This document shows, one piece after another, positions 14,259 to 22,411 of a DNA stretch of 22,411 nt (position 1 is the stretch's first letter; the number at the start of each line of letters is the position of its first letter). The translations under genes were made by a program, and so were the position numbers. This stretch comes from Bacteroidota bacterium (lineage in GTDB: Bacteria; Bacteroidota; Bacteroidia; UBA8524), in the NCBI GenBank assembly GCA_003531115.1, contig DQHT01000001.1, forward strand, positions 1-22,411, given 5' to 3'. The notes under the pieces are model-generated. The model had not been told where the DNA came from and searched no databases. It saw nothing but the letters and a program-made list of their open reading frames with translations.

Positions 14259-15329
14259 ATGGCCTTTCTAACGCTATACCGCGATGCCCTGCGTCATAAT
14301 TATCAGTTTCTCAGGACACTGTTCGATGACCATCAGATCCACTGGGGGGTCGTTTCAAAATTGCTTTGCGGAAACAGAATTTACCTGAAAGAGTTGCTTG
14401 AAATGGGCGTAACGGAAATTCATGATTCGCGGGTAAGTAACCTGAAAACCATCAGGCGGATGGATCCGAAAGTACAGACCGTCTATATCAAACCTCCGGC
14501 AAAAAGAAGCGTACCGGGCATCATACGTTATGCTGACGTGAGCATGAATACGGAGCTCAGCACCCTGAAACTCCTGTCTGAAGAAGCCATCCGTCAGGGA
14601 AAGAAGCATAAGGTCATTATAATGGTTGAAATGGGGGATCTGCGAGAAGGTGTAATGGGCGTTGAGTTGGTGCATTTTTACGAAGAAGCATTTGAATTGC
14701 CGGGCATAGAGATCATCGGACTGGGAACCAACCTCAATTGTTTGCATGGTGTAATGCCCAGTGCAGATAAATTGATCCAGCTGAGCCTGTATAAGCAGAT
14801 CATTGAGTTGAAGTTTAAGCGGAAAATCCCATGGATATCAGGAGGAACAAGTGTCACCATTCCTTTGTTGATGCACAAACAACTCCCCGTCGAGGTCAAC
14901 CATTTCAGGATAGGAGAGACCCTGTATTTTGGTTTGGACCTGGTAAGCGGAGAAACAATACCCGGCATGCGCAGTGATGTATTCGAGCTGTTTACCGAAA
15001 TCATTGAGATCACAGAAAAGCCGCTGCTACCCAGTGGTGAATTGGCTGCAAACCCACAAGGCATCACCATGGAAATCGACCCGGAGCTCTATGGAAAAAC
15101 GGCAGTACGTGCCATTGTTGATATTGGTTTATTGGATATCGACCCGAAATACCTGATCTATGATGAAAACGATTTCCAGATCGTGGGCAGCAGTTCCGAC
15201 ATGTTGATCCTCAACCTGGGCGACAATAAGCGAAATAAAAAGGTGGGCGATCTGATCAAATTCCGTCTCAAATACATGGGGGCCCTTGCGGTATTGAATT
15301 CCTTCTATATCGAAAAAACGGTTAGCTAG
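14259..15329 (+). CDS. PLP-dependent alanine/ornithine racemase family enzyme
   Basis: This belongs to the fold-type III PLP enzymes (alanine racemase N-terminal barrel family, ornithine racemase subgroup) that interconvert L- and D-amino acids. The PLP Schiff-base lysine is K34 in GVVSK. Other subgroup motifs are VEMGDLREGVMG, GLGTNLNCLHGVMPSADKL, ISGGTSVTIPLL (phosphate-binding glycines) and NHFRIGETLYFG. The length of 356 aa fits the subgroup. It starts exactly after the acetyltransferase stop, so the three genes form one transcriptional unit. The substrate could be ornithine, alanine, serine or another amino acid. The symporter probably supplies it, but that is inference. Confidence 0.9.
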   Translation: MAFLTLYRDALRHNYQFLRTLFDDHQIHWGVVSKLLCGNRIYLKELLEMGVTEIHDSRVSNLKTIRRMDPKVQTVYIKPPAKRSVPGIIRYADVSMNTELSTLKLLSEEAIRQGKKHKVIIMVEMGDLREGVMGVELVHFYEEAFELPGIEIIGLGTNLNCLHGVMPSADKLIQLSLYKQIIELKFKRKIPWISGGTSVTIPLLMHKQLPVEVNHFRIGETLYFGLDLVSGETIPGMRSDVFELFTEIIEITEKPLLPSGELAANPQGITMEIDPELYGKTAVRAIVDIGLLDIDPKYLIYDENDFQIVGSSSDMLILNLGDNKRNKKVGDLIKFRLKYMGALAVLNSFYIEKTVS

Positions 15330-15411
15330 ACTCACGCGTAAGCAACACGCTGAGCAAACTCCAACTATTCCGCACCCCCGCGTCAACGATACACGTGCGC
15401 CAGCAAAGGAG

Positions 15412-15732
15412 CTAAAGTAGAAGCGCGATCAGGAGCGACGTGAAACACATCACCGCCACCACCACGAACCATAATTTGGAACTAAAAGCTTCGGCTATGC
15501 TGCGCCTGCGTTGGCTGCGGTATTCGAGGTAAAATTCTTCGGCTTGTTTTAAATCGTTACGCCCGAGAAGACTGGGCTGGGCAAGTTCTTTACGAAGGGC
15601 CTGCTGAAAGCGCAACAATCCCGAGAACTCGTCGTCTTGCATACGAATACGGAACAGGGCCAACTCTTCATCGCTGAGGGTCCCGTCAAGGTAATTATCT
15701 ACCAGTTCAAAATCTTTGTCCGTAATTTCCAT
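15412..15732 (-). CDS. Small single-pass membrane protein, anti-sigma-like N-terminus (106 aa)
   Basis: The N-terminal 45 residues (DFELVDNYLDGTLSDEELALFRIRMQDDEFSGLLRFQQAL) resemble the helical N-termini of anti-sigma-factor-like proteins in Bacteroidota, which often begin YLDGxLSxEE. The zinc-binding HxxxCxxC residues are absent. A basic patch (RSQRRR) precedes one C-terminal membrane helix, about residues 86-105 (KLWFVVVAVMCFTSLLIALLL). The topology is therefore N-in with almost no periplasmic part. No sigma factor gene adjoins it. The gene is convergent with the racemase and divergent from groES. Function unknown. Confidence 0.7.
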   Translation of the reverse strand: MEITDKDFELVDNYLDGTLSDEELALFRIRMQDDEFSGLLRFQQALRKELAQPSLLGRNDLKQAEEFYLEYRSQRRRSIAEAFSSKLWFVVVAVMCFTSLLIALLL

Positions 15733-15764
15733 CGATCTCTTGGCGGCTTTCTAACTACAGGATA

Positions 15765-15772
15765 CCAAAAGT
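15765..15772 (-). promoter_or_regulatory. Putative -7 element for the small membrane protein gene
   Basis: On the minus strand this reads TACTTTTG, an exact TAnnTTTG match, 32 bases before the ATG at 15732. No convincing -33 TTG is present at the expected distance. Confidence 0.4.
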
Positions 15773-15906
15773 ACAAAAATTGCTGCTTGGGGCTCTGTCA
15801 TTTTTTCACGCAATTTGTCATGTGCCTGATTTAAAGCCTGCAATTTTTTCCTGATTTTTCTCTTGGCACAACTCGTGACACCTACAAGCCAAAGTCTGAT
15901 TATACT

Positions 15907-16182
15907 ATGGCAGTTAACATTAAACCTTTGGCCGACAGAGTTCTGGTTGAACCTGCGCCAGCCGAATCAAAAACAGCAAGCGGCATCATCATTCCCGACA
16001 CCGCAAAAGAAAAACCCCAAAAAGGAACTGTAGTAGCGGTTGGTAATGGAAAAAAAGATGAGCCAATGACCGTTAAACAAGGCGACACCGTATTGTACGG
16101 AAAATATGCCGGCACAGAATTGAGCATCGACGGCAAAGATTATTTGATCATGAAAGAAGCGGACATCTTCGCTATCCTTTAA
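15907..16182 (+). CDS. groES: Co-chaperonin GroES
   Basis: GroES forms the heptameric lid of the GroEL folding chamber in the cytoplasm. The 91-aa sequence has the standard N-terminus ([16 protein letters not shown]), the mobile loop that contacts GroEL ([29 protein letters not shown]) and the conserved C-terminal part ([33 protein letters not shown]). The gene precedes groEL by 36 bases, as in nearly all bacteria. I saw no CIRCE (HrcA) inverted repeat upstream and no exact TAnnTTTG promoter. Regulation is therefore not evident from the sequence. Confidence 0.98.
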   Translation: MAVNIKPLADRVLVEPAPAESKTASGIIIPDTAKEKPQKGTVVAVGNGKKDEPMTVKQGDTVLYGKYAGTELSIDGKDYLIMKEADIFAIL

Positions 16183-16206
16183 TTCATCCACATCTTACAG
16201 TATTAA

Positions 16207-17850
<1,644 letters not shown>

Positions 17851-17873
17851 TCTCAATAACCCTTTATTTCTCG

Positions 17874-17914
17874 AAAACCCCGACATCGCAAGATCGTCGG
17901 GGTTTCTTTTTTTT
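17874..17914 (+). terminator. Rho-independent terminator after groEL
   Basis: The stem AAACCCCGAC (17875-17884) pairs perfectly with GTCGGGGTTT (17896-17905). The inner ATC/GAT pairing caps it with a GCAA loop. A run of T (17907-17914) follows, making a textbook terminator 24 bases after the groEL stop. Confidence 0.95.
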
Positions 17915-17950
17915 ATGGCATTAATTTGGCTTGTTGGAGGAAAAGTTCTT

Positions 17951-19183
17951 ATGAAAAGAGGATTACTATTTTCACTTGCCGGACTCTCCCTGCTTTTGAC
18001 CCAGGCTCAGGATCTTCCCGATTCCATGACCCACTGGCGTGAAGAAGTTTCACAATCATGGGTACCTGAAGGAACTATCCATTTCGACTATGATGCCAAC
18101 GGAAGGGTACTCAGTCAAACAACGACAAAAAGCGGATATGGCATTGTGAGCCGGGAGGAATTTGTGTATGACGCCAATGGCAATCAGCTTCAATACAAAA
18201 AATTACAGAGGAATGGCAGTGCCCCCGACTTATATACAAGTGACAGCATTACTTATCAATACAATGCCAATCAATACATCTGTAGGAGGGCCGTTTATAA
18301 TGGAAACGATCCATTAGTTCCTTTAGAACTTACTATAGCCGATTCATTCGCTTATGGTATGGACCAGAACAATCGGATAAACTACCGTGAAGAATATTAT
18401 GCATTTGATGAAGCGGGATGGGCGATGAACTGGAAAGACGAACGAAGGGATTCTCTTTATTATTCCGGTTCCGATACTTTACCAAACCGCTTACATGGCT
18501 TTACCTGGAACATGGATTCAGGCAAATATATCCATACCCTTATTCAGGATTCCCTGCGCTGGGAACTCGGCTGCGATTTTGGATTCGAATTTTTCCCGAG
18601 CGACAATATCCATTACCAGCTAGACAGTTTGGGAGTCTTTCGGAACTTTGCGCGCCGTTTTACTACTGGTCCATCGGGGCGCATTGAATCCCAGGTTCAG
18701 TTGGTCAATTTCCCCACTATTGGATTTGATACCACTATGTTGATTCTTTACAGTTGGGATAGCCGGGGCAATTTGAAGTTGACGGAGTTATATACCAAAT
18801 TTTCCGGTGTTTTGACGTTTAACAATCGAACGCTCGACAGCCTTGTCTATACCTTTGACCGTGTTACAAGGCGTTACCAGCTTTATGAAAACCTGGGAAT
18901 TCGTGTTTCCGAATATTATGAGTACCATTATTCCACAACGGGTTTAGGGGATATTGCTGAAAATGGACCTGGCTTTTTCCCAAATCCTGTCAGGCAAGGC
19001 GAAAGTCTGTTTTTGCAACCTGAAACAAAGGTGCTCAGCATAGTAGGCATATCCGGGCAGAAACAACTAGCATGGAGCTATGATGGACAAAACTTAAGTC
19101 ATAACTTAGCACCTGGAATTTACCTGGTGAAGCTACAACAGGGCGATGGAATAAGCGTTCAACGGCTTCAGGTTATTCCTTAG
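17951..19183 (+). CDS. T9SS cargo protein with YD-like repeats (paralogue 1, 410 aa)
   Basis: This is a secreted protein of unknown function. The start at 17951 (MKRGLLFSLAGLSLLLTQAQ) gives a classical signal peptide. Longer in-frame readings would run back through the groEL terminator and are not credible. The body holds RHS/YD-like strands (HFDYDANGRVLSQTTTKSG, EFVYDANGNQLQYKK) but no toxin domain. The C-terminal about 75 residues form a T9SS sorting domain (FFPNPVRQGESLFLQ...LAPGIYLVKLQQGDGISVQRLQVIP). It is paralogous to the next gene: both have Y-[ST]-G-[ST]-D-T-L-P followed by WELG in the middle. Its start lies 37 bases after the terminator T-run, so it needs its own promoter. TTAATTTG at 17921-17928 is one mismatch from TAnnTTTG. 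Confidence 0.85.
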   Translation: MKRGLLFSLAGLSLLLTQAQDLPDSMTHWREEVSQSWVPEGTIHFDYDANGRVLSQTTTKSGYGIVSREEFVYDANGNQLQYKKLQRNGSAPDLYTSDSITYQYNANQYICRRAVYNGNDPLVPLELTIADSFAYGMDQNNRINYREEYYAFDEAGWAMNWKDERRDSLYYSGSDTLPNRLHGFTWNMDSGKYIHTLIQDSLRWELGCDFGFEFFPSDNIHYQLDSLGVFRNFARRFTTGPSGRIESQVQLVNFPTIGFDTTMLILYSWDSRGNLKLTELYTKFSGVLTFNNRTLDSLVYTFDRVTRRYQLYENLGIRVSEYYEYHYSTTGLGDIAENGPGFFPNPVRQGESLFLQPETKVLSIVGISGQKQLAWSYDGQNLSHNLAPGIYLVKLQQGDGISVQRLQVIP

Positions 19184-19304
19184 TTGCTGCCTGGAATCAT
19201 CTCCACCCAAAAGCTTATCATAAAATAAGACCAATTTGTAACTTCCTCAAGCCCATTTCGTTTAGGAAGCAGTAGTTCTAACTAACTTTTTAAATTCATC
19301 TGTT

Positions 19305-20645
19305 ATGAGATCAGTAGTACTCGTATTTAGTCTTTTACTTTCCGGTGTTTTTCTGCAGTCCGGTGCACAAGCGAAAAAGGAACTGTTCTCAAAAGCGTTC
19401 AAACAGCGCCAGATGACTACAAAATCAGGAAATCTTAACGGCTTTGTTGGCAAAAGCGGCATGCTTCCCGATTCCATTGAACAGTATAGCTATGATCCCT
19501 TTAAAAAGGAATACAGCGAATTTCCAAATAGTACAGACCACTTTACCTACGACCAGAATGGAAATGTGGCAGAAAGGATCACCCATCAGCCTCCCTTTAA
19601 TTCCCGGAGAGAAACCTATGTTTATTCGAATGGAAAAGAAATAGAAAGTATCCGCTACGACTGGAATCCATCGACTTCTTCCTGGTTCCCGACAGACCGG
19701 GCCCAGGTATTAAGCAATCAGTATGGTGTTGATACCGCAGAAATCTATTCGTTTTACGATACAAGCAACCAAACCTGGATTTTGGGCAGTTGGTATGTGT
19801 TTTCGATCGAGTACGATAGCTATGACCGGCCCCTGTTTTCCATCAATTATGAATACGATGCTCTGGCTCAAATCCGAACCAATTATGTGAAGGTGGAGTT
19901 CAATTATACCGGAACCGACACCCTGCCTTCCGAAATGTATGTATACGATTGGGATGGAGCCAATTGGAACAAAATTTTCTGGGTTCCCCGTGTTGAATGG
20001 GAATTGGGCTTTAGTCCGAATCTGGATTATTTTGAACCTACACTCATCGTAGGGAGCGAATGGGATGGCGCCAATTGGGTGGAAACCTTTTACGATAGTT
20101 CCGTTGTGGCAGGTGGAAATATTGAAGACTACTACTCTTTTGAGTTTGATGTTGATTCCCAGTATTTCGTTCTCGTGTATTCATCCCATTTTGTATTCGA
20201 CACCTATGGAAATGAAATAAGCAATGTGGATATGGAATGGCAAAATGGCCTGTCGGATACAACTTATGTGGTATTGAACGAGATCATTTATGGTTCCAAT
20301 GGAGAAGTTCGCGAATGGGTAAACCGTTCATGGAGCACCACTTCAGGAACCGAATACCGAACCAAAGACATTTATTATTACGGAGCCAATTCGCTGGTAT
20401 CAGCCGAAAAGCTAGACGTTACGATCTATCCAAACCCGGTCAACACAGCACAGAAACTCTTCATACAAAGCGAAACATCCATACAGCAGGTACAGCTTTA
20501 TTCTTACAATGGGGCCTTGTTGAGAACCTGGAAAGGGATTGATGAGAAAGGTATGGATATTCAGGGAATTGGAGCAGGGATCTACCTTATTCTTTTAGAG
20601 GATGTGGCAGGGAACACAAGCACCCAAAGGCTGCATATACACTAA
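19305..20645 (+). CDS. T9SS cargo protein with YD-like repeats (paralogue 2, 446 aa)
   Basis: This is a secreted protein of unknown function, paralogous to the upstream gene. The signal peptide covers about residues 1-24 (RSVVLVFSLLLSGVFLQSGAQA). The body is rich in Tyr, Trp and Asp and contains YD-type segments (FTYDQNGNVAERITHQPP) and two similar WDGANW motifs about 35 residues apart. It shares FNYTGTDTLPSEM and VEWELG with paralogue 1. The sorting domain begins at VTIYPNPVNTAQKLFIQ and ends GIGAGIYLILLEDVAGNTSTQRLHIH. It lies 121 bases after paralogue 1 on the same strand, consistent with tandem duplication and divergence. Confidence 0.87.
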   Translation: MRSVVLVFSLLLSGVFLQSGAQAKKELFSKAFKQRQMTTKSGNLNGFVGKSGMLPDSIEQYSYDPFKKEYSEFPNSTDHFTYDQNGNVAERITHQPPFNSRRETYVYSNGKEIESIRYDWNPSTSSWFPTDRAQVLSNQYGVDTAEIYSFYDTSNQTWILGSWYVFSIEYDSYDRPLFSINYEYDALAQIRTNYVKVEFNYTGTDTLPSEMYVYDWDGANWNKIFWVPRVEWELGFSPNLDYFEPTLIVGSEWDGANWVETFYDSSVVAGGNIEDYYSFEFDVDSQYFVLVYSSHFVFDTYGNEISNVDMEWQNGLSDTTYVVLNEIIYGSNGEVREWVNRSWSTTSGTEYRTKDIYYYGANSLVSAEKLDVTIYPNPVNTAQKLFIQSETSIQQVQLYSYNGALLRTWKGIDEKGMDIQGIGAGIYLILLEDVAGNTSTQRLHIH

Positions 20646-20674
20646 AGCTAGGATAAAGACTTAGTAACAATTTA

Positions 20675-20719
20675 GCGTCAAAGCTTCAGGTCCGTACCAC
20701 GGACCGGCTGCTTTGGCGC
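20675..20719. other. Two-tier stem-loop downstream of paralogue 2
   Basis: The outer arms GCGTCAAAGC (20675-20684) and GCTTTGGCGC (20710-20719) pair with one G-T wobble. The inner arms GGTCCGT (20689-20695) and ACGGACC (20699-20705) pair perfectly around a 3-base loop. No T-run follows, so it could be a non-canonical terminator, an mRNA 3'-end stabiliser or a relic repeat. It lies 29 bases after the stop at 20645 and between convergent genes. Confidence 0.7.
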
Positions 20720-20779
20720 GGTGAATTTCGATTTTGGCCTGACATAGCTATCCAGATATGAGGAAACAGATGGTAAATT

Positions 20780-21142
20780 TCAGCTATACCGTTCAACCTT
20801 GATATTCTCCAGTTTCACCCGGGTAATGCCCTGGAATTCTTTGGAAATACGGATGATATTTTTGTCGCGCGAACGCAGGCGTACCCACTGGTTTTTTCCG
20901 GAATAGACGGCCGATGTGCCTACCCAAACAGTGAATCCGTATTCATAATTGATATAAGAAACGCTGGAATTTTCGGCCTTGATCTCCAGAAAATGCCAGC
21001 TGGGATCTTCGCGCCAATAAAATTTAACCCCGTTATGGATAGCCGCAAAATGCCATTCTCCTTCCGGCGCAGCCTGATTCAGGTGCATGGAACTCGTGAG
21101 CACGAGCAAAGGAAAAGCACAAAGTAGGATCCAAAAACGCAT
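20780..21142 (-). CDS. Small secreted protein of unknown function (120 aa)
   Basis: A signal peptide is present (about residues 1-24, MRFWILLCAFPLLVLTSSMHLNQA). The mature part (about 96 residues) looks like one small beta-sandwich, with segments GVKFYWREDPSWHFLEIKAENSSVSYINYEYGFTVWVGTSAVYSGKNQWVRLRSRDKNII. Homologues of this kind of sequence are unknown to me, and there is no T9SS domain or lipobox. It is convergent with the T9SS paralogue and divergent from the propeller gene. The ATG at 21142 is the only start that yields the signal peptide. Confidence 0.75.
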   Translation of the reverse strand: MRFWILLCAFPLLVLTSSMHLNQAAPEGEWHFAAIHNGVKFYWREDPSWHFLEIKAENSSVSYINYEYGFTVWVGTSAVYSGKNQWVRLRSRDKNIIRISKEFQGITRVKLENIKVERYS

Positions 21143-21194
21143 GCAGGGAACACACTTATTTGTTCAAAGTAAGTCCATGAATGCATAAATTCCA

Positions 21195-21274
21195 AGTTCC
21201 AAATCTCAATTTATGATTTATGATTTATGATTTGTGATTTGTGATTTATGATTTATGATTTATGATTTGGAACT
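21195..21274. repeat. ATTTATG period-7 array flanked by 11-base inverted repeats
   Basis: Eight consecutive 7-base units lie at 21209-21264 (three ATTTATG, two ATTTGTG, three ATTTATG). Flanking arms AGTTCCAAATC (21195-21205) and GATTTGGAACT (21264-21274) are exact reverse complements. The array sits between divergent genes, 17 bases before the start at 21291, so it may overlap promoter sequence. Confidence 0.92.
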
Positions 21275-21290
21275 ATTATATCTTGCCAAT

Positions 21291-22316
21291 ATGCTCAGAA
21301 TTATCCTTTTCTTCAGCCTCACCCTCTTTGTCCAGAGATTATTCTCCCAGTCTTTCCGCGGACTGGCTCCTTTAAACGATACAGTTTGCTGGGTGTCGGG
21401 AAGTAAGGGAACTGTGTTAAAGACAGAAAATGGTGGAGCAACCTGGGATACGATCTCCCCGGCTGGGTATTCGACAAAAGAATTCCGTGATATCCATGTT
21501 TATGATCATAAACATGCCCTGCTCATGAGTTCGGGAGAGAATGCGGTTATTCTCAGCACCCGCGATGGGGGAAAAAGCTGGCAGACCGTTCATTCCAATA
21601 ACAGGGCGGGGGTGTTTTATGATGCGATGGATGCTTTTGGTCCCTATGTAGCTGTAATTGGCGACCCCTACAAACCTGAAGGCCTGGACCATCTGGTATT
21701 TGATATGATTCTCTCCTGCGACTCAGGAAAAACCTGGATCTGTCCCTTTGCTGAAACATGGCGGGAATATTGGGCTGCCGACTCAGGCGAAGCCTTTTTC
21801 GCAGCAAGTGGCACCAACCTTATTTTGGATTATAAAGGCTACTACCATCCCGCCACCTTCGACCCTAAAAATTTGCAGTTTAGCATGGTAAGTGGTGGCT
21901 CCAACCCGCGCTTGTATATGAACGGCAGCCGGATGGCTTTGGCATTGAACAAAGGCCCAAGCTCCGGTGCGTACGGACATGCCCGTGCTTCAAAAAGACG
22001 CATGGTTATCGTTGGAGGAGATTACACAAAACCCGACAGCAAAGAAAAAAATTGCCTGTATTATGACCAGAAAGCGCAGGGCTATTTCGCTCCCGCAACT
22101 CCACCAAATGGGTACAGGAGCGGGATTGCCCAATACAACGATGGACAACTCTGGGTATGCACCGGTACCAACGGAACGGACATCAGCAAAGACGATGGTA
22201 AAACGTGGTCGGTATTGCCTCTAGAGGGGTACAACTCCTGTGCTTTTTCAAAGAAATACCTGTGGCTCTGCGGGGACAAGGGCCGGGTGCTGAGGGTAGC
22301 TGCTCCCACTGGCTGA
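21291..22316 (+). CDS. YCF48-like / Asp-box beta-propeller secreted protein (341 aa)
   Basis: This is a predicted exported beta-propeller of the sialidase-like Asp-box (BNR) or YCF48 type; its function is unknown. The ATG at 21291 is chosen because MLRIILFFSLTLFVQRLFSQ is a clear signal peptide. An upstream in-frame ATG at 21255 lies inside the ATTTATG array and is unlikely. Four Asp-box-type turns are visible: TENGGATW, TRDGGKSW, SCDSGKTW and SKDDGKTW. They mark successive blades. No catalytic sialidase signature, T9SS sorting domain or lipobox is present. YCF48 proteins act in photosystem assembly in phototrophs, but in Bacteroidota similar sequences are general extracellular or periplasmic proteins. 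Confidence 0.85.
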   Translation: MLRIILFFSLTLFVQRLFSQSFRGLAPLNDTVCWVSGSKGTVLKTENGGATWDTISPAGYSTKEFRDIHVYDHKHALLMSSGENAVILSTRDGGKSWQTVHSNNRAGVFYDAMDAFGPYVAVIGDPYKPEGLDHLVFDMILSCDSGKTWICPFAETWREYWAADSGEAFFAASGTNLILDYKGYYHPATFDPKNLQFSMVSGGSNPRLYMNGSRMALALNKGPSSGAYGHARASKRRMVIVGGDYTKPDSKEKNCLYYDQKAQGYFAPATPPNGYRSGIAQYNDGQLWVCTGTNGTDISKDDGKTWSVLPLEGYNSCAFSKKYLWLCGDKGRVLRVAAPTG

Positions 22317-22317
22317 C

Positions 22318-22351
22318 GTGCCCGCCGAAGCTTTAGCGTAGGCGGGCGCAC
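22318..22351. repeat. CCGCC...GGCGG hairpin element, short-loop form
   Basis: GCCCGCC (22320-22326) pairs with GGCGGGC (22341-22347) around GAAGCTTTAGCGTA. Additional GTGC/GCAC pairing is possible outside. It begins 3 bases after the propeller gene stop and could act as its 3' end. It is the short-loop version of the element at 98-144. Confidence 0.8.
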
Positions 22352-22376
22352 GAGTATTGCTTACGCCGGATTATTT

Positions 22377-22400
22377 GACGCAAGGGCGCAAAGGCGCGGA
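22377..22400. repeat. Short period-8 GGCGCAAA-type tract at window end
   Basis: Three units GACGCAAG, GGCGCAAA and GGCGCGGA run in tandem. No gene is seen from 22317 to the end of the window; the space is occupied by this tract and the hairpin element. Confidence 0.65.
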
Positions 22401-22411
22401 GAGTTGGGCTG

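Noticed and set aside
15863..15880. TTGGCAC followed by GTGACA upstream of groES as a sigma-54 (-24/-12) promoter
   Set aside because: The -24 half is good, but the -12 half lacks the essential GC at the required spacing (GA is present), so it does not qualify.
17951..20645. RHS/YD-repeat polymorphic toxins
   Set aside because: Only isolated YD-like strands occur. There is no RHS core, no C-terminal toxin domain and no immunity gene, and both proteins end in T9SS sorting domains.
21255..21290. ATG at 21255 as start of the propeller gene
   Set aside because: It lies within the ATTTATG array and would add 12 residues in front of a good signal peptide.

Overview
The window comes from a member of the phylum Bacteroidota. 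The basis is four proteins with C-terminal type IX secretion (T9SS) sorting domains, several promoters of the Bacteroidota TAnnTTTG type, a two-helix SecG with the NPKGGG motif, and a gene order (sigma-54 activator, lptE, TPR protein, secG) that I recall as conserved in this phylum. Base composition is moderate. I cannot assign a genus from sequence alone.

Layout. Positions 1-160 are a tandem-repeat tract. 160-756 (-) is an unrecognised soluble protein. 824-2704 (+) is a von Willebrand A domain T9SS cargo protein, and 2761-4170 (+) is a beta-CASP metallo-beta-lactamase-fold RNase. 4350-5828 (-) is another T9SS cargo protein, flanked by dispersed repeats. 6050-9654 (+) is a tightly coupled four-gene operon: sigma-54 activator, LptE lipoprotein, TPR-like protein, SecG. 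9657-12062 (-) is an ECF sigma factor followed by a membrane-anchored coiled-coil protein. 12365-15329 (+) is an operon of a sodium/solute symporter, a GNAT acetyltransferase and an alanine/ornithine-type racemase. 15412-15732 (-) is a small membrane protein. 15907-17850 (+) is groES-groEL with a clear terminator. 17951-20645 (+) holds two paralogous T9SS cargo proteins. 20780-21142 (-) is a small secreted protein, and 21291-22316 (+) is an Asp-box/YCF48-like propeller protein.

The most striking feature is repeat biology. At least five repeat families occur: a REP-like element containing GTCCGTCA...TGAGC, period-7 GACCATG and ATTTATG arrays, several different period-8 arrays, a CCGCC...GGCGG hairpin element, and GTYGACC units. 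Several of these usually intergenic types have also entered coding sequence. The middle of the TPR-like gene between lptE and secG (about 8041-9045) is made almost entirely of them. All the recognisable copies of a given type there are read in the same frame, so they encode repeated peptides (DHRPWTI, ENDIVRHPEQAN, RRVEGP). This resembles in-frame palindromic-element insertion as known from Rickettsia. I regard it as the best candidate for something undescribed.

Functionally, the window combines core envelope and proteostasis genes (lptE, secG, groES/groEL) with accessory secreted proteins, one ECF sigma regulatory pair and one putative amino-acid uptake and racemisation operon. I see no CRISPR array, transposase, phage, tRNA or rRNA gene.
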